Shown: positions 24,763 to 32,971 of the stretch, one piece after another
Position numbering within the stretch: position 1 is the first letter of the stretch
Layout: every line of letters starts with the position of its first letter
From: Oscillospiraceae bacterium
Lineage (GTDB): Bacteria > Bacillota > Clostridia > Oscillospirales > Oscillospiraceae
NCBI GenBank assembly: GCA_017519975.1
Contig: JAFWRM010000044.1
Span: forward strand, 1 to 53,065
DNA length: 53,065 nucleotides
Direction of reading: 5' to 3'
The notes under the pieces: model-generated
What the model was told of the DNA's origin: nothing
Seen by the model: only the letters and a program-made list of their open reading frames with translations
The model's database searches: none
Made by a program: the position numbers and the translations under genes

Positions 24763-25776
24763 TCATATCACGCCTTTATAGAAGGTCACGGTAAACATGG
24801 CTCCCCCGTCCGGGGCATTTTCCGCCTTGATGGTTCCGTCCTGGGCGGTGATCACTGCCTGCGCCAGGGCAAGGCCGATGCCGATGCTGCCGGGAAGAGC
24901 GTTCTTTCCATTGTGGAACCGGTTGAACAGCAGGGGCAGATCTTCGGGATCAAAGCCCTCTCCGGTATCACGGACGGTGACGCGAGTGTAGAGGGCAGTT
25001 TCCTCAGCACCGACGGTCACCGACCCGCCGGCGGGCGTGTGTTCCATGCAGTTTTTCAGCAGATTGCCGAATGCCTCCGTGCACCAGAGCCTGTCTCCCT
25101 CAAAGCCTGCGCTGCCTGCCTCAATGACCAGCCTCTGATCACGCAGCTCCATGGGCACCATCAGCGGGCGGGCGGCGTCCCGGATCAGGGAGGAGACGGA
25201 CAGCCGCTCCTTCCGGAACTCTACGGCCCCGGCGTCCAGTTTTGCCATTTTCAGCAGGGACTCGATCAGACGGTCGATGCGGTCGAGAGAGGTCTTCAGA
25301 TCCCGCGTGAGCTTCAGCCTGCGTTCCGGAGACATGTCCGGACTTTCCAGAAGAGAAACTGTCAGGTTCAGAGAGGTGAGCGGGGTCCGCAGCTGGTGGG
25401 AGATATCTGCGACGGCGTCACTCATCCGCAGCTTGTCCTCCCGAAGCCGTGCGGCCTGCTCCTGCAGGCGGAGGGCCATCTTTTGGATGTCGCTGGTCAG
25501 GATGGCGAAATCTCCCTCCTCGCTTGCCGCGATCGTTTCCGTTTCCGCATGGTGCAGCACCCGGTTCACGCTGTCGCTGAGCCTGGCCAGCGCCTCGTAC
25601 CGCTTCCGCTGGAACAGCAGCGCCAGCACGCAGAACAGCGCGCCGGCGGCCAGCATCATCAGCGCGGCGCCGGGGTGAAGGAACGCCATGCCGGCCGCGA
25701 ACAGCACGCTCACCGCGGCGAAAACCGCCAGCTGACGGCGGATCTCCGGGTTTTTCAGCAGTTCTGAAAGCTTCAT
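24763..25776 (-). CDS. Sensor histidine kinase, short-loop membrane type
   Basis: This 337-aa kinase has two N-terminal membrane segments (about residues 18-55) with almost no extracellular loop, as in intramembrane-sensing kinases of the BceS group. A HAMP-like helix follows, then the phospho-acceptor VADISHQLRTPLTSL and an ATP domain with NLLKNCMEHT, VRDTGEGF and GIGLALAQAV. The ATG at 25776 starts one base after the regulator stop codon; the longer frame begins with TTG. Such kinases often sense the flux of an adjacent peptide-detoxification transporter, which fits the ABC genes downstream. Confidence 0.9.
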   Translation of the reverse strand: MKLSELLKNPEIRRQLAVFAAVSVLFAAGMAFLHPGAALMMLAAGALFCVLALLFQRKRYEALARLSDSVNRVLHHAETETIAASEEGDFAILTSDIQKMALRLQEQAARLREDKLRMSDAVADISHQLRTPLTSLNLTVSLLESPDMSPERRLKLTRDLKTSLDRIDRLIESLLKMAKLDAGAVEFRKERLSVSSLIRDAARPLMVPMELRDQRLVIEAGSAGFEGDRLWCTEAFGNLLKNCMEHTPAGGSVTVGAEETALYTRVTVRDTGEGFDPEDLPLLFNRFHNGKNALPGSIGIGLALAQAVITAQDGTIKAENAPDGGAMFTVTFYKGVI

Positions 25777-25777
25777 G

Positions 25778-26446
25778 TCAGTCCACCCGGTAGCCAAGTC
25801 CGCGGACGGTCCGGATGATCTCCGGATGGGCCGGATCGTCTTCGATCTTCTCCCGGATCCGCTTGATGTACACGGTCAGAGTGTTGTCGTTGACAAAATC
25901 CCCGGCGATGTCCCAGATGTCCTCCAGCAGCCGCTCCCTGGTGAGGAGCCGCCCCCGGTTGGAGGCGAACAGCAACAGGATCCGGTATTCCAGAGCGGAC
26001 AGGGGCACTTCCGCTCCGGCCTTTGTCACCGCACCCCTGTCGGCGTCGACGGTGACCTGACCCGGGAGGGCGATGACGGAGGAAGAGCCGTATCGGCGCA
26101 GCGCGCTGCGGATGCGGGAGACCAGTTCCCGGGGCCGGAAGGGCTTGGCAACGTAATCGTCTGCCCCCAGATCCAGTCCTGCGACGATGCTGGCCTCATC
26201 TCCGGACGCGGTGAGGAAGATGACAGGAATGTCGTACTGTCCCTTGATGGCGCTGCAGACGGAAAAACCGTTTCCCTCTGCCAGAGAGACGTCGAGCAGC
26301 ACCAGATGAAAGCCGCCGGCGGCCAGCTTTTCCATGGCGCTCTTCATCCCGTCGGCGTGATCCGTGGAGAAGCCCTCGGACGCCAGGAACTCGCTGAGGG
26401 AGCCGACGATGGAGGGTTCGTCCTCCACAAGAAGAATTCGGGTCAT
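25778..26446 (-). CDS. OmpR-family response regulator
   Basis: This 222-aa regulator has a receiver domain with VEDEPS, the phospho-acceptor in LVLLDVSL, FLTA and VAKPF, and a C-terminal winged helix (YRILLLFASNRGRLLTRERLLEDIW, YIKRIREKIEDD, TVRGLGYRVD). AAAAGGAGGA precedes the ATG. It is coupled to the kinase and likely controls the ABC exporter genes downstream. Confidence 0.95.
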   Translation of the reverse strand: MTRILLVEDEPSIVGSLSEFLASEGFSTDHADGMKSAMEKLAAGGFHLVLLDVSLAEGNGFSVCSAIKGQYDIPVIFLTASGDEASIVAGLDLGADDYVAKPFRPRELVSRIRSALRRYGSSSVIALPGQVTVDADRGAVTKAGAEVPLSALEYRILLLFASNRGRLLTRERLLEDIWDIAGDFVNDNTLTVYIKRIREKIEDDPAHPEIIRTVRGLGYRVD

Positions 26447-26469
26447 GCGTCCTCCTTTTCTCGCGCGGC

Positions 26470-27990
26470 TTACAGTACGGGGGCGAACAGACGGCAGATG
26501 TCGCGCAGAAGATCGCGGAAAAACCCGCTTTTGATGTCGCCGGTGCGGACGGGCACGGAAAGCGCCAGCATTTTTTCAAAATCCTCATGCAGAGCCCGCA
26601 CGGCGTCGGTGTTCTCCAGATAAACGCCGCATTCGAAGTGCAGGTACAGACTGCGGTAATCCAGATTGGCCGTGCCGATGACGGCCGTCTTTCCATCGGC
26701 GCACATCGTCTTGCTGTGATTGAAGCCGCCCTTGTACTCGTAGATCTTCACGCCGCTTTCCAGAAGCTCGGGATAATAGCTCCGGGTGGTGAAGTGAACG
26801 ATGCGCTTGTCCCAGCGCTGGGGCGTGATGATGCTGACGTCCACCCCGCTTTTGGCCGCCTGCTTGAGAGCGGTCTTCAAAGCGTCGTCGATGATCAGAT
26901 ACGGGGTGTTGATCTCCAGAGAATGACGGGCGGAGTAGATCATCCGCAGATAAAGATTCTCGCTCACGCGCTCCGGGTCCATGGGACTGTCGGAATAGGG
27001 CTGTACCAGCCCCTGCGCGGGAGGAAATCCGGCGTCGGGCAGATAGCGGAGATAATCCACTTCTTCTCCGGGATTGAGAAGCTGCCACATCTGAAGGAAC
27101 ATGACGGTCATGCTCCAGGCGGCGGGGCCTTCCAGCATCACGCCGCAGTCCTTCCAGTGGCCGAAGCGTTCATGGGCGTTGATGTATTCGTCCGCCAGAT
27201 TGATGCCGCCGGTGAAGGCGACCTTCCCGTCGATGGATACGATTTTCCGGTGATCCCGGTTGTTCTGCAGCGCGGCCAGCACCGGACGGAAGGGATTGAA
27301 GCTGCGGCAGCGGATGCCCATGGCGTTGATCTGCCGGTAGTAGCGGAAGGGGATGCCGTACAGGCAGCCCATGTCGTCGTAGATGACCCGCACGTCCACG
27401 CCCTGACGGACCTTCTCCTGCAGGATGGACAGGACGGCTTCCCACATTTTTCCTTGGGAGATGATGAAAAACTCCAGAAAGATGTATTTTTCCGCCTTTT
27501 TCAGTTCCTCCAGAAGGGCGGCGAAGTATTCCTCACCGGGAGACAGGTAGACGGTCCGGGTATCCGGATATGCGGGAAACCAGCAGTGATCCTGCAGATA
27601 GGTGACCTGCCTGGGATCGGCCGGGGCGACGGATCCCGGAGGGCAGGAGCGGGGAAGGAACCGGTCCCTGGTGGCCTCGTGGATCTCCAGGATGCGGCGG
27701 CTGAGCCGCCGGGAGGAGATCTGGCGGTTGAAGATCAGGTAGAACAGACCGCCGAACACGGGGAAAAGCAGGATCAGAAAGACCCAGATCAGCTTGTAGC
27801 CGCTCTCCTGAGGGCGGGAAACGGTGTGCAGAGCCACAAGAAGGCTGACCGCCCGCAGAAAGTAGTAAAAATAGATGGAATAGCGGCTGGTATTCAGAAT
27901 GAAGAAGAATATGAGCGCGACCTGAACAAGCAGGATCAGCAGAACGATGAAGCGTCGGAAAAGCAGGGATTTGAAGGTGTGGACTTTCAT
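26470..27990 (-). CDS. cls: Cardiolipin synthase
   Basis: This 506-aa protein has two N-terminal membrane helices with a PLDc_N-type segment (WVFLILLFPVFGGLFYLIF) and two phospholipase D motifs. The first is the DHRKIVSIDGKVAFTGG region; the second is FNHSKTMCADGKTAVIGT, with N and D positions matching HxKx4D. It condenses phosphatidylglycerol into cardiolipin at the membrane. The ATG at 27990 follows GGAGG at good spacing; an ATG two codons earlier is too close to that site. It faces away from plsC and lies 23 bases upstream of the response regulator gene. Confidence 0.93.
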   Translation of the reverse strand: MKVHTFKSLLFRRFIVLLILLVQVALIFFFILNTSRYSIYFYYFLRAVSLLVALHTVSRPQESGYKLIWVFLILLFPVFGGLFYLIFNRQISSRRLSRRILEIHEATRDRFLPRSCPPGSVAPADPRQVTYLQDHCWFPAYPDTRTVYLSPGEEYFAALLEELKKAEKYIFLEFFIISQGKMWEAVLSILQEKVRQGVDVRVIYDDMGCLYGIPFRYYRQINAMGIRCRSFNPFRPVLAALQNNRDHRKIVSIDGKVAFTGGINLADEYINAHERFGHWKDCGVMLEGPAAWSMTVMFLQMWQLLNPGEEVDYLRYLPDAGFPPAQGLVQPYSDSPMDPERVSENLYLRMIYSARHSLEINTPYLIIDDALKTALKQAAKSGVDVSIITPQRWDKRIVHFTTRSYYPELLESGVKIYEYKGGFNHSKTMCADGKTAVIGTANLDYRSLYLHFECGVYLENTDAVRALHEDFEKMLALSVPVRTGDIKSGFFRDLLRDICRLFAPVL

Positions 27991-28018
27991 AGGCATCCTC
28001 CGGATTCTGATCGGCACC

Positions 28019-28046
28019 ATTATGGCACACGGAGCTGTTTTTGCAA
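28019..28046 (-). promoter_or_regulatory. Promoter of the cardiolipin synthase gene
   Basis: On the minus strand TTGCAA (28046-28041) and CATAAT (28024-28019) are 16 bases apart, about 30 bases before the start codon. Confidence 0.5.
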
Positions 28047-28077
28047 AGGGGAAACGGGGTTTTTTCATGGCCCTCGG

Positions 28078-28106
28078 TTGATTTTCCCATGGCGTATTGT
28101 TAGAAT
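28078..28106 (+). promoter_or_regulatory. Promoter of plsC
   Basis: TTGATT (28078-28083) and TAGAAT (28101-28106) are 17 bases apart, 51 bases before the plsC start. Confidence 0.6.
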
Positions 28107-28157
28107 GAATCCGTCGAAAGATCAATACGCGGCGCGGTTCACGCCGCCCGTTTCCGG

Positions 28158-28991
28158 ATGGGAGTCCTTACTATCGTTCTTCACGCTTTTTATCTGATCC
28201 TTGCGTTCGTGGCCGCGGTGGCCGTCAGCCTGTTTACGGTGGACAGCTGGCGCCGGTGCTGGGTACCCGTCGCCGTTTTCATCGGAGCCCTGCTTGCCCT
28301 CTGGCTGCTGCACGTGCTGGCGATCTGCCTGATCAGCCTGTTTGCCGATACGAAGAAAAAGCCCTCCACGGTGCATAATTTCTTCCGATGGGTATCCGTC
28401 GTGACGCTGGACGTGTTCCTGGCCGCCGCGGGGGTCCGTTTCCGCGTGGAGGGAAGGGAGAAACTGCCGGACCGTCCGTTTCTGCTGGTGTGCAACCATG
28501 TGAGCATCCTGGACCCGCTGGTCATGATGGTCGCGTTCCGTGACCGGGACGTGGCGTTCATATCGAAAAAGGAGAACCGGGCCATTCCCGCGGTGAGCCG
28601 CTACATGGTGCCCTGCGGGTGCCTGTTTTTGGACAGGGACGACAGCCGGGCGGCCGTCTACACGATTCGTCAGGCGGCGGAATACATCTCCGAAGGCGTG
28701 TGCAGCATGGCCATCTGTCCGGAGGGAACGAGGAATAAGACGAAAGACCCCATCCTGCCCTTTCACGCAGGATCCTTCAAGATCGCCATCAAGGCGGGCT
28801 GCCCGCTGGTGATCGCCGGCGTCCGCGGTACGCAGAACGTCTGCCGGAGGTTCCCCTTCCGCACGACCCCGGTGGACATCTGCCTTCTGGATACGGTTCC
28901 GGCAGAGCAGACGAAGACGGCGCGGTCCACGGAACTGGCGCGTCTGGCGGAGCGCGAGATCGCCGGATGGCTGACGGCGGAAGCCAAATGA
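28158..28991 (+). CDS. plsC: 1-acyl-sn-glycerol-3-phosphate acyltransferase
   Basis: This 277-aa protein begins with two hydrophobic segments (about residues 3-30 and 35-60). It carries the acyltransferase blocks: CNHVSILDP (NHxxxxD), a GCLFLDRDD substrate-binding block, ICPEGTRNK (EGTR) and VIAGVRGT. It adds the second acyl chain to lysophosphatidic acid. No clear ribosome site precedes the ATG at 28158, so a different start is possible. It is followed 18 bases later by a lipid kinase gene. Confidence 0.9.
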   Translation: MGVLTIVLHAFYLILAFVAAVAVSLFTVDSWRRCWVPVAVFIGALLALWLLHVLAICLISLFADTKKKPSTVHNFFRWVSVVTLDVFLAAAGVRFRVEGREKLPDRPFLLVCNHVSILDPLVMMVAFRDRDVAFISKKENRAIPAVSRYMVPCGCLFLDRDDSRAAVYTIRQAAEYISEGVCSMAICPEGTRNKTKDPILPFHAGSFKIAIKAGCPLVIAGVRGTQNVCRRFPFRTTPVDICLLDTVPAEQTKTARSTELARLAEREIAGWLTAEAK

Positions 28992-29009
28992 CGGAGAGGA
29001 GCCTGGAGA

Positions 29010-29912
29010 ATGGAACCGGAAAAGCATGTCTTTGTCGTGAACCCTATTGCGGGCGGGAAAACGGATCCGGAAGATATCCGGCGGCAGGTCGAGGACCTGG
29101 GCGTACCCTTTGAGATCTATGTGACCAAAGGCCCGCGGGACGCCTCGGGGTTTGTACGGCGTCGGGCGGAAACGGGCGAAAAGCTGCGGTTTTACGCCTG
29201 CGGCGGCGACGGGACCCTGAAGGAGGTCGCGCAGGGGGCAGCCGGGCTGGAAACCGTTTCCATCACCTGCTATGCCGTCGGCAGCGGAAACGATTTTGTC
29301 CGGGTGTGGGGAGGAAAGGAGAACTTTCTCGATCTGGCCGCGCTGGTCCGGGCGGAGGACCGGGTCATCGACGCTATCTCCGTCAACGACCAGATCTGCA
29401 TCAACGCCTGCCATTTCGGTTTTGATTCCATGGTGGCGGACACCATGAATTCCGTAAGGTCGAAGAAGATCATCGGCGGGAAGAACTCATATACCACGGG
29501 CGTGATCCGAGGGCTGATCTCCGGGATGAAGACCCGTGCCGTCGTGACGGCGGACGGAGAGGAGCTTTGTTCGGACGCCTTCCTGCTGTGCTCCGTGTGC
29601 AACGGCGGCTACGTAGGCGGGGGCTACCGCTGCGCGCCCTATTCGCGGCAGGATGACGGTCTGCTGGAGGTGTGCCTGGTGCGTCCGGTCTCCCGGCTGA
29701 AGTTCCTGAAGCTGATGGGAGCCTACCGGGATGGCCGGCATCTGGAGGATCCGCGGTTCCGGGATCTGATCATATACCGGCAGAGCCGTCGGGTGGAGGT
29801 CCGGGCCGGAGAGGGATTCGCCGTATCTCTGGATGGAGAGATCCTGAAGGCGCCGGAGATCCGCATCGCCGTGCTGCCCGGGGCGATCCGCTTTGCCGTT
29901 CCGGGTCAATAA
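29010..29912 (+). CDS. Diacylglycerol kinase-type lipid kinase (YegS/DgkB family)
   Basis: This 300-aa protein has the DAGK catalytic start VVNPIAGGK, the ATP-binding ACGGDGTLKEVAQG and VGSGNDFVRVWG, then the C-terminal beta domain with NGGYVGGGYRCAPYSRQDDGLLEVCLV. It probably phosphorylates diacylglycerol to phosphatidic acid, recycling lipid into the pathway of the adjacent PlsC. Ribosome site GAGGAG. It ends at an intrinsic terminator. Confidence 0.92.
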   Translation: MEPEKHVFVVNPIAGGKTDPEDIRRQVEDLGVPFEIYVTKGPRDASGFVRRRAETGEKLRFYACGGDGTLKEVAQGAAGLETVSITCYAVGSGNDFVRVWGGKENFLDLAALVRAEDRVIDAISVNDQICINACHFGFDSMVADTMNSVRSKKIIGGKNSYTTGVIRGLISGMKTRAVVTADGEELCSDAFLLCSVCNGGYVGGGYRCAPYSRQDDGLLEVCLVRPVSRLKFLKLMGAYRDGRHLEDPRFRDLIIYRQSRRVEVRAGEGFAVSLDGEILKAPEIRIAVLPGAIRFAVPGQ

Positions 29913-29924
29913 CGGATGAGGAAT

Positions 29925-29964
29925 GGGGAGACGGCCAGAAAACGACCGGGCTCCCCGCTTTTTT
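29925..29964 (+). terminator. Terminator of the plsC-kinase unit
   Basis: GGGGAG (29925-29930) pairs with CTCCCC (29951-29956), with CGG/CCG pairing inside, followed by GCTTTTTTG. Confidence 0.75.
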
Positions 29965-29976
29965 GTGGAAAGACAC

Positions 29977-30005
29977 TTTACAAAGGAAAAACACCGTGCT
30001 ACAAT
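29977..30005 (+). promoter_or_regulatory. Promoter of the lysine operon
   Basis: TTTACA (29977-29982) and TACAAT (30000-30005) are 17 bases apart. Transcription should start about 20 bases before the riboswitch. Confidence 0.75.
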
Positions 30006-30030
30006 ACGGCCAATCGAATATTGCAATTAA

Positions 30031-30187
30031 AGGATAGAGGCGCAGTTGTCAAAAGTACCTCCGGTGGAAAAGGGCCGCAAACCCGTTGCCGGTGGGAAAG
30101 GGGCCGCTGCCGAAGGCGGAAGGCTGCGGGTTCCGCCTGGGCAAACGGAGAACATCCGTTTGACTGTCGCGTTTGCGGAGAGCTATG
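30031..30187 (+). ncRNA. Lysine riboswitch (L-box)
   Basis: The leader matches the L-box core in order: AGAGGCGCAG, CAAAAGTA, GGGAAAGGGGCCGC, TGCCGAAGGCGGAAGG, CGGAGAAC and the 3' hallmark GCGGAGAGCTAT, which pairs back to ATAG at the 5' end to close P1. The class binds lysine and lowers expression of lysine genes. It lies upstream of dapA-dapB-ddh-lysA and is followed by a terminator, so the expected control is premature termination when lysine is abundant. Confidence 0.94.
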
Positions 30188-30230
30188 CATTGATTGTTTC
30201 ACGCCGCCCGGTGGGACGGCGGACGCAGGA

Positions 30231-30266
30231 CGCGGCCGATGCAGACATCGGGCGCGTTTCATTTTT
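30231..30266 (+). terminator. Riboswitch-controlled terminator
   Basis: CGCGGCCGATG and CATCGGGCGCG form a stem with one internal G-G mismatch around CAGA, followed by TTTCATTTTT. It lies 57 bases before dapA, the position of the OFF-state hairpin of the lysine riboswitch. Confidence 0.85.
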
Positions 30267-30322
30267 CAGGCAGTCCGGTTTGCAGTATGCGAGAATCATC
30301 ATTTTACGGGAGGAACCACATT

Positions 30323-31210
30323 ATGACTGCAACGCCCATATTCCAGGGAGCCGCCACGGCTCTGATCACCCCCATGAACGCCTCCGGCGTGGACTACGAC
30401 CGGCTGGGCCGTCTGCTGGACTGGCAGGTCGAGCAGGGGATCGACGCCATCGTCATCGCCGGCACCACCGGCGAGGGCAGCACGCTGACGGACGAAGAGC
30501 ACCGCGCGGTGCTGAGGTTCTCCGCCGAGCGCGTGGCCGGCCGTGTGCCCATGATCGCGGGCACCGGTTCCAACGATACCGCCTACGCCATCGAGCTTTC
30601 CCGCTTTGCCTGCGGGCTGAACTACGACGGCCTGCTGGTGGTCACGCCCTACTACAACAAGACGACCCAGAAGGGCCTCATCGCCATGTACAACGCCATC
30701 GCCGACGAGTGCACCGCGCCTCTCATCGTCTACAACGTGCCGTCCCGCACCGGCGTGAACATCGAGCCCGCCACTTACGCGGAGCTGGTGAAGCACCCGA
30801 TGATCACGGGCATCAAGGAGGCCGGCGGCAACATCTCCAAGATCGTGGAGACGGCCTCTCTGATCGGCGACCAGGCGTACATCTACTCCGGGGACGACGA
30901 CCAGGTGGTTCCCATCCTGTCCGTGGGCGGGCGGGGCGTGATCTCCGTGGTCTCCAACCTGATGCCGAAGAGAGTGCACGACATGTGCGCCGCATGGTTC
31001 GGGGGCAATGCCGCGGAAGCGGCCCGGATGCAGTTCGAGATGATCCCCCTGTGCCGGTCCCTGTTCTGTGAGACCAATCCCATCCCCGTCAAGGCAGCGA
31101 TGGCCGCGATGGGCTGGTGTGAAAACTATCTGCGCCTGCCGCTGATCCCGATGGAGGAGGCGCATGCCGAGGTCCTGTACTCCCGGATGCGGGAGTTCGG
31201 CCTGATCTGA
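30323..31210 (+). CDS. dapA: 4-hydroxy-tetrahydrodipicolinate synthase
   Basis: This 295-aa protein is DapA. It has IAGTTGEGSTL (Thr-Thr pair near the active site), YYNKTTQKG (catalytic Tyr), PSRTGVNI (Arg/Gly region) and GIKEAGGN (Schiff-base Lys). It condenses pyruvate with aspartate semialdehyde. The ATG at 30323 follows GGGAGG; the longer frame runs into the riboswitch terminator. It is the first gene of the riboswitch-controlled operon. Confidence 0.96.
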   Translation: MTATPIFQGAATALITPMNASGVDYDRLGRLLDWQVEQGIDAIVIAGTTGEGSTLTDEEHRAVLRFSAERVAGRVPMIAGTGSNDTAYAIELSRFACGLNYDGLLVVTPYYNKTTQKGLIAMYNAIADECTAPLIVYNVPSRTGVNIEPATYAELVKHPMITGIKEAGGNISKIVETASLIGDQAYIYSGDDDQVVPILSVGGRGVISVVSNLMPKRVHDMCAAWFGGNAAEAARMQFEMIPLCRSLFCETNPIPVKAAMAAMGWCENYLRLPLIPMEEAHAEVLYSRMREFGLI

Positions 31211-31222
31211 GGAGGGAAAACG

Positions 31223-31966
31223 ATGAGGATACTTGTCAGCGGACTGAAGGGCTACATGGGAAATGAGGTCGCCGCGCTGGCGGCGAAGGGATACCGCGGA
31301 GCGGAACTGGTGTGCGGCGTCGACCCGGCCGAGGGGCCGGCCCCCGTGCCCTGCTACCCCTCCTTTGCGGAGGCTCCGGCCGACGTGGACGTGGTCGTGG
31401 ACTTCTCCCACCACTCCTGCACGCGGGAGCTGCTGGCCTACGCCGTGGGCGGAGGCATCCCCCTGGTGCTCGCCACCACCGGTCAGACGGAGGAGGAACG
31501 GGCGGCCATCGCGAAAGCGGCGGAGAAGATCCCGCTGTTTTTCGCTGCCAATTACTCGCTGGGCGTCGCCCTGCTCATCGAACTTGCCAGAAAGACGGCG
31601 GCCGCCATGCCGGACGCCGAGATCGAGATCGTGGAGATCCACCACGACCGCAAGGTGGACGCTCCCAGCGGGACGGCCCTGGCCATCGCGGAAGCCATCC
31701 GGCAGGTCCGGCCGGAAAGCACCGTACACACCGGGCGCAGCGGCATGGGGAAGCGCACCCCGGAGGAGATCGGCATCCACGCCGTGCGCATGGGGAACGT
31801 GGTCGGCGTCCACGAGGTGATGATCGGCACGCAGAACCAGACCATCACGCTGAAGCATGAGGCGCACAGCCGCGCCCTGTTTGCGGAAGGGGCTCTGGCG
31901 GCGGCGGATTTCCTGATGGGAAAGCCCGCCGGTCTCTACGACATGACCAGTCTGCTCAACGGCTGA
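31223..31966 (+). CDS. dapB: 4-hydroxy-tetrahydrodipicolinate reductase
   Basis: This 247-aa protein has the nucleotide-binding VSGLKGYMGNEV, VVDFSHHSC, LATTGQTEEE and the substrate-binding HHDRKVDAPSGTAL. It reduces the DapA product to tetrahydrodipicolinate with NAD(P)H. It follows dapA by 12 bases, with AGGAGG before the start. Confidence 0.96.
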   Translation: MRILVSGLKGYMGNEVAALAAKGYRGAELVCGVDPAEGPAPVPCYPSFAEAPADVDVVVDFSHHSCTRELLAYAVGGGIPLVLATTGQTEEERAAIAKAAEKIPLFFAANYSLGVALLIELARKTAAAMPDAEIEIVEIHHDRKVDAPSGTALAIAEAIRQVRPESTVHTGRSGMGKRTPEEIGIHAVRMGNVVGVHEVMIGTQNQTITLKHEAHSRALFAEGALAAADFLMGKPAGLYDMTSLLNG

Positions 31967-31989
31967 CAAAGCGGAAAGGAAGATGGAAA

Positions 31990-32967
31990 ATGAAACTTGC
32001 CATTTATGGATATGGAAATCTGGGCCGGGGCGTGGAGCTGGCCGCCGCGGCAAATTCGGATATCGAGCTCACGGGCGTTTTCACGCGGCGCGATCCGTCC
32101 GCTGTGCATACCGTGACGGGGGCGCCGGTGTACGCAGCCGACGCGATCCTCGATCATAAGGAGGAGATCGACGTGGTGGTCATCTGCGGCGGAAGCGCCA
32201 CGGATCTGCCCGTCATGACGCCGGAGCTTGCGAAAAACTTCTGCGTGGTGGACAGCTTCGATACCCACGCCAACATTCCTGTCCACTTCGCCGCGGTAAA
32301 CGAAGCCGCGCAGAAGGCGGGGACGACCGCCCTGATCTCCGGCGGCTGGGATCCGGGCATGTTCTCTCTGGCCCGGCTGTACGCCAACGCGATCCTGCCC
32401 GAGGGCAGTGACTACACCTTCTGGGGCCGCGGCGTGAGCCAGGGCCATTCCGACGCGATCCGCCGGATCCCCGGAGTTCGGGACGCCCGGCAGTACACCG
32501 TGCCCGTGGCGGAGGCGCTGGAGGCCGTGCGAAGCGGCCGCCGCCCGCAGCTGACGACCCGCCAGAAGCACCGCCGGGAATGCTGGGTAGTGGCTGAGGA
32601 GGGGGCCGACCGGGCGGCCATCGAGAAGGCCATCGTGACTATGCCCAACTACTTCGACGAATACGACACCACCGTGACCTTCATCACGGAAGAGGAGCTC
32701 CGGCGGGATCACGCCGGGCTGCCCCACGGCGGCTTCGTGATCCGCACCGGCACCACCGGGGTCGACGGAGAGCACACGCACACCGTTGAGTACCGCCTGA
32801 CGCTGGACTCCAATCCGGAGTTCACCGGCAGCGTACTCGTTGCCCTTGCCCGTGCCGTGGACCGTGTCCACCGCCGTGGGCGTACCGGCTGCCTCACGGT
32901 GTTCGATGTGGCGCCGGCGGATCTTTCCCCGCTGTCCGGAGAAGAACTCCGGGCCCACATGCTTTAA
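31990..32967 (+). CDS. ddh: meso-diaminopimelate D-dehydrogenase
   Basis: This 325-aa protein starts with a Rossmann fold (AIYGYGNLGRGVE) and has FTRRDP, VVDSFDTHANIP, ISGGWDPGMFSL and WGRGVSQGHSDAIRRI, which are characteristic of Ddh. It aminates tetrahydrodipicolinate directly to meso-diaminopimelate with NADPH and ammonia, bypassing the acylated intermediates. With dapA, dapB and lysA it gives a four-step route to lysine and to the peptidoglycan DAP residue. Confidence 0.95.
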   Translation: MKLAIYGYGNLGRGVELAAAANSDIELTGVFTRRDPSAVHTVTGAPVYAADAILDHKEEIDVVVICGGSATDLPVMTPELAKNFCVVDSFDTHANIPVHFAAVNEAAQKAGTTALISGGWDPGMFSLARLYANAILPEGSDYTFWGRGVSQGHSDAIRRIPGVRDARQYTVPVAEALEAVRSGRRPQLTTRQKHRRECWVVAEEGADRAAIEKAIVTMPNYFDEYDTTVTFITEEELRRDHAGLPHGGFVIRTGTTGVDGEHTHTVEYRLTLDSNPEFTGSVLVALARAVDRVHRRGRTGCLTVFDVAPADLSPLSGEELRAHML

Positions 32968-32971
32968 CGCC

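Noticed and set aside
23968-25767. Long plus-strand open frame opposite the ABC ATPase and kinase
   Set aside because: It spans two clear genes and their gap, has no ribosome site and shows low-complexity shadow composition.
26587-28197. Plus-strand open frame opposite cardiolipin synthase
   Set aside because: It is a shadow of a well-supported gene, with no domain or start signals.
30299-32053. Minus-strand open frame opposite dapA and dapB
   Set aside because: It is His/Asp/Gly-rich with no start signal, and the plus-strand genes are certain.
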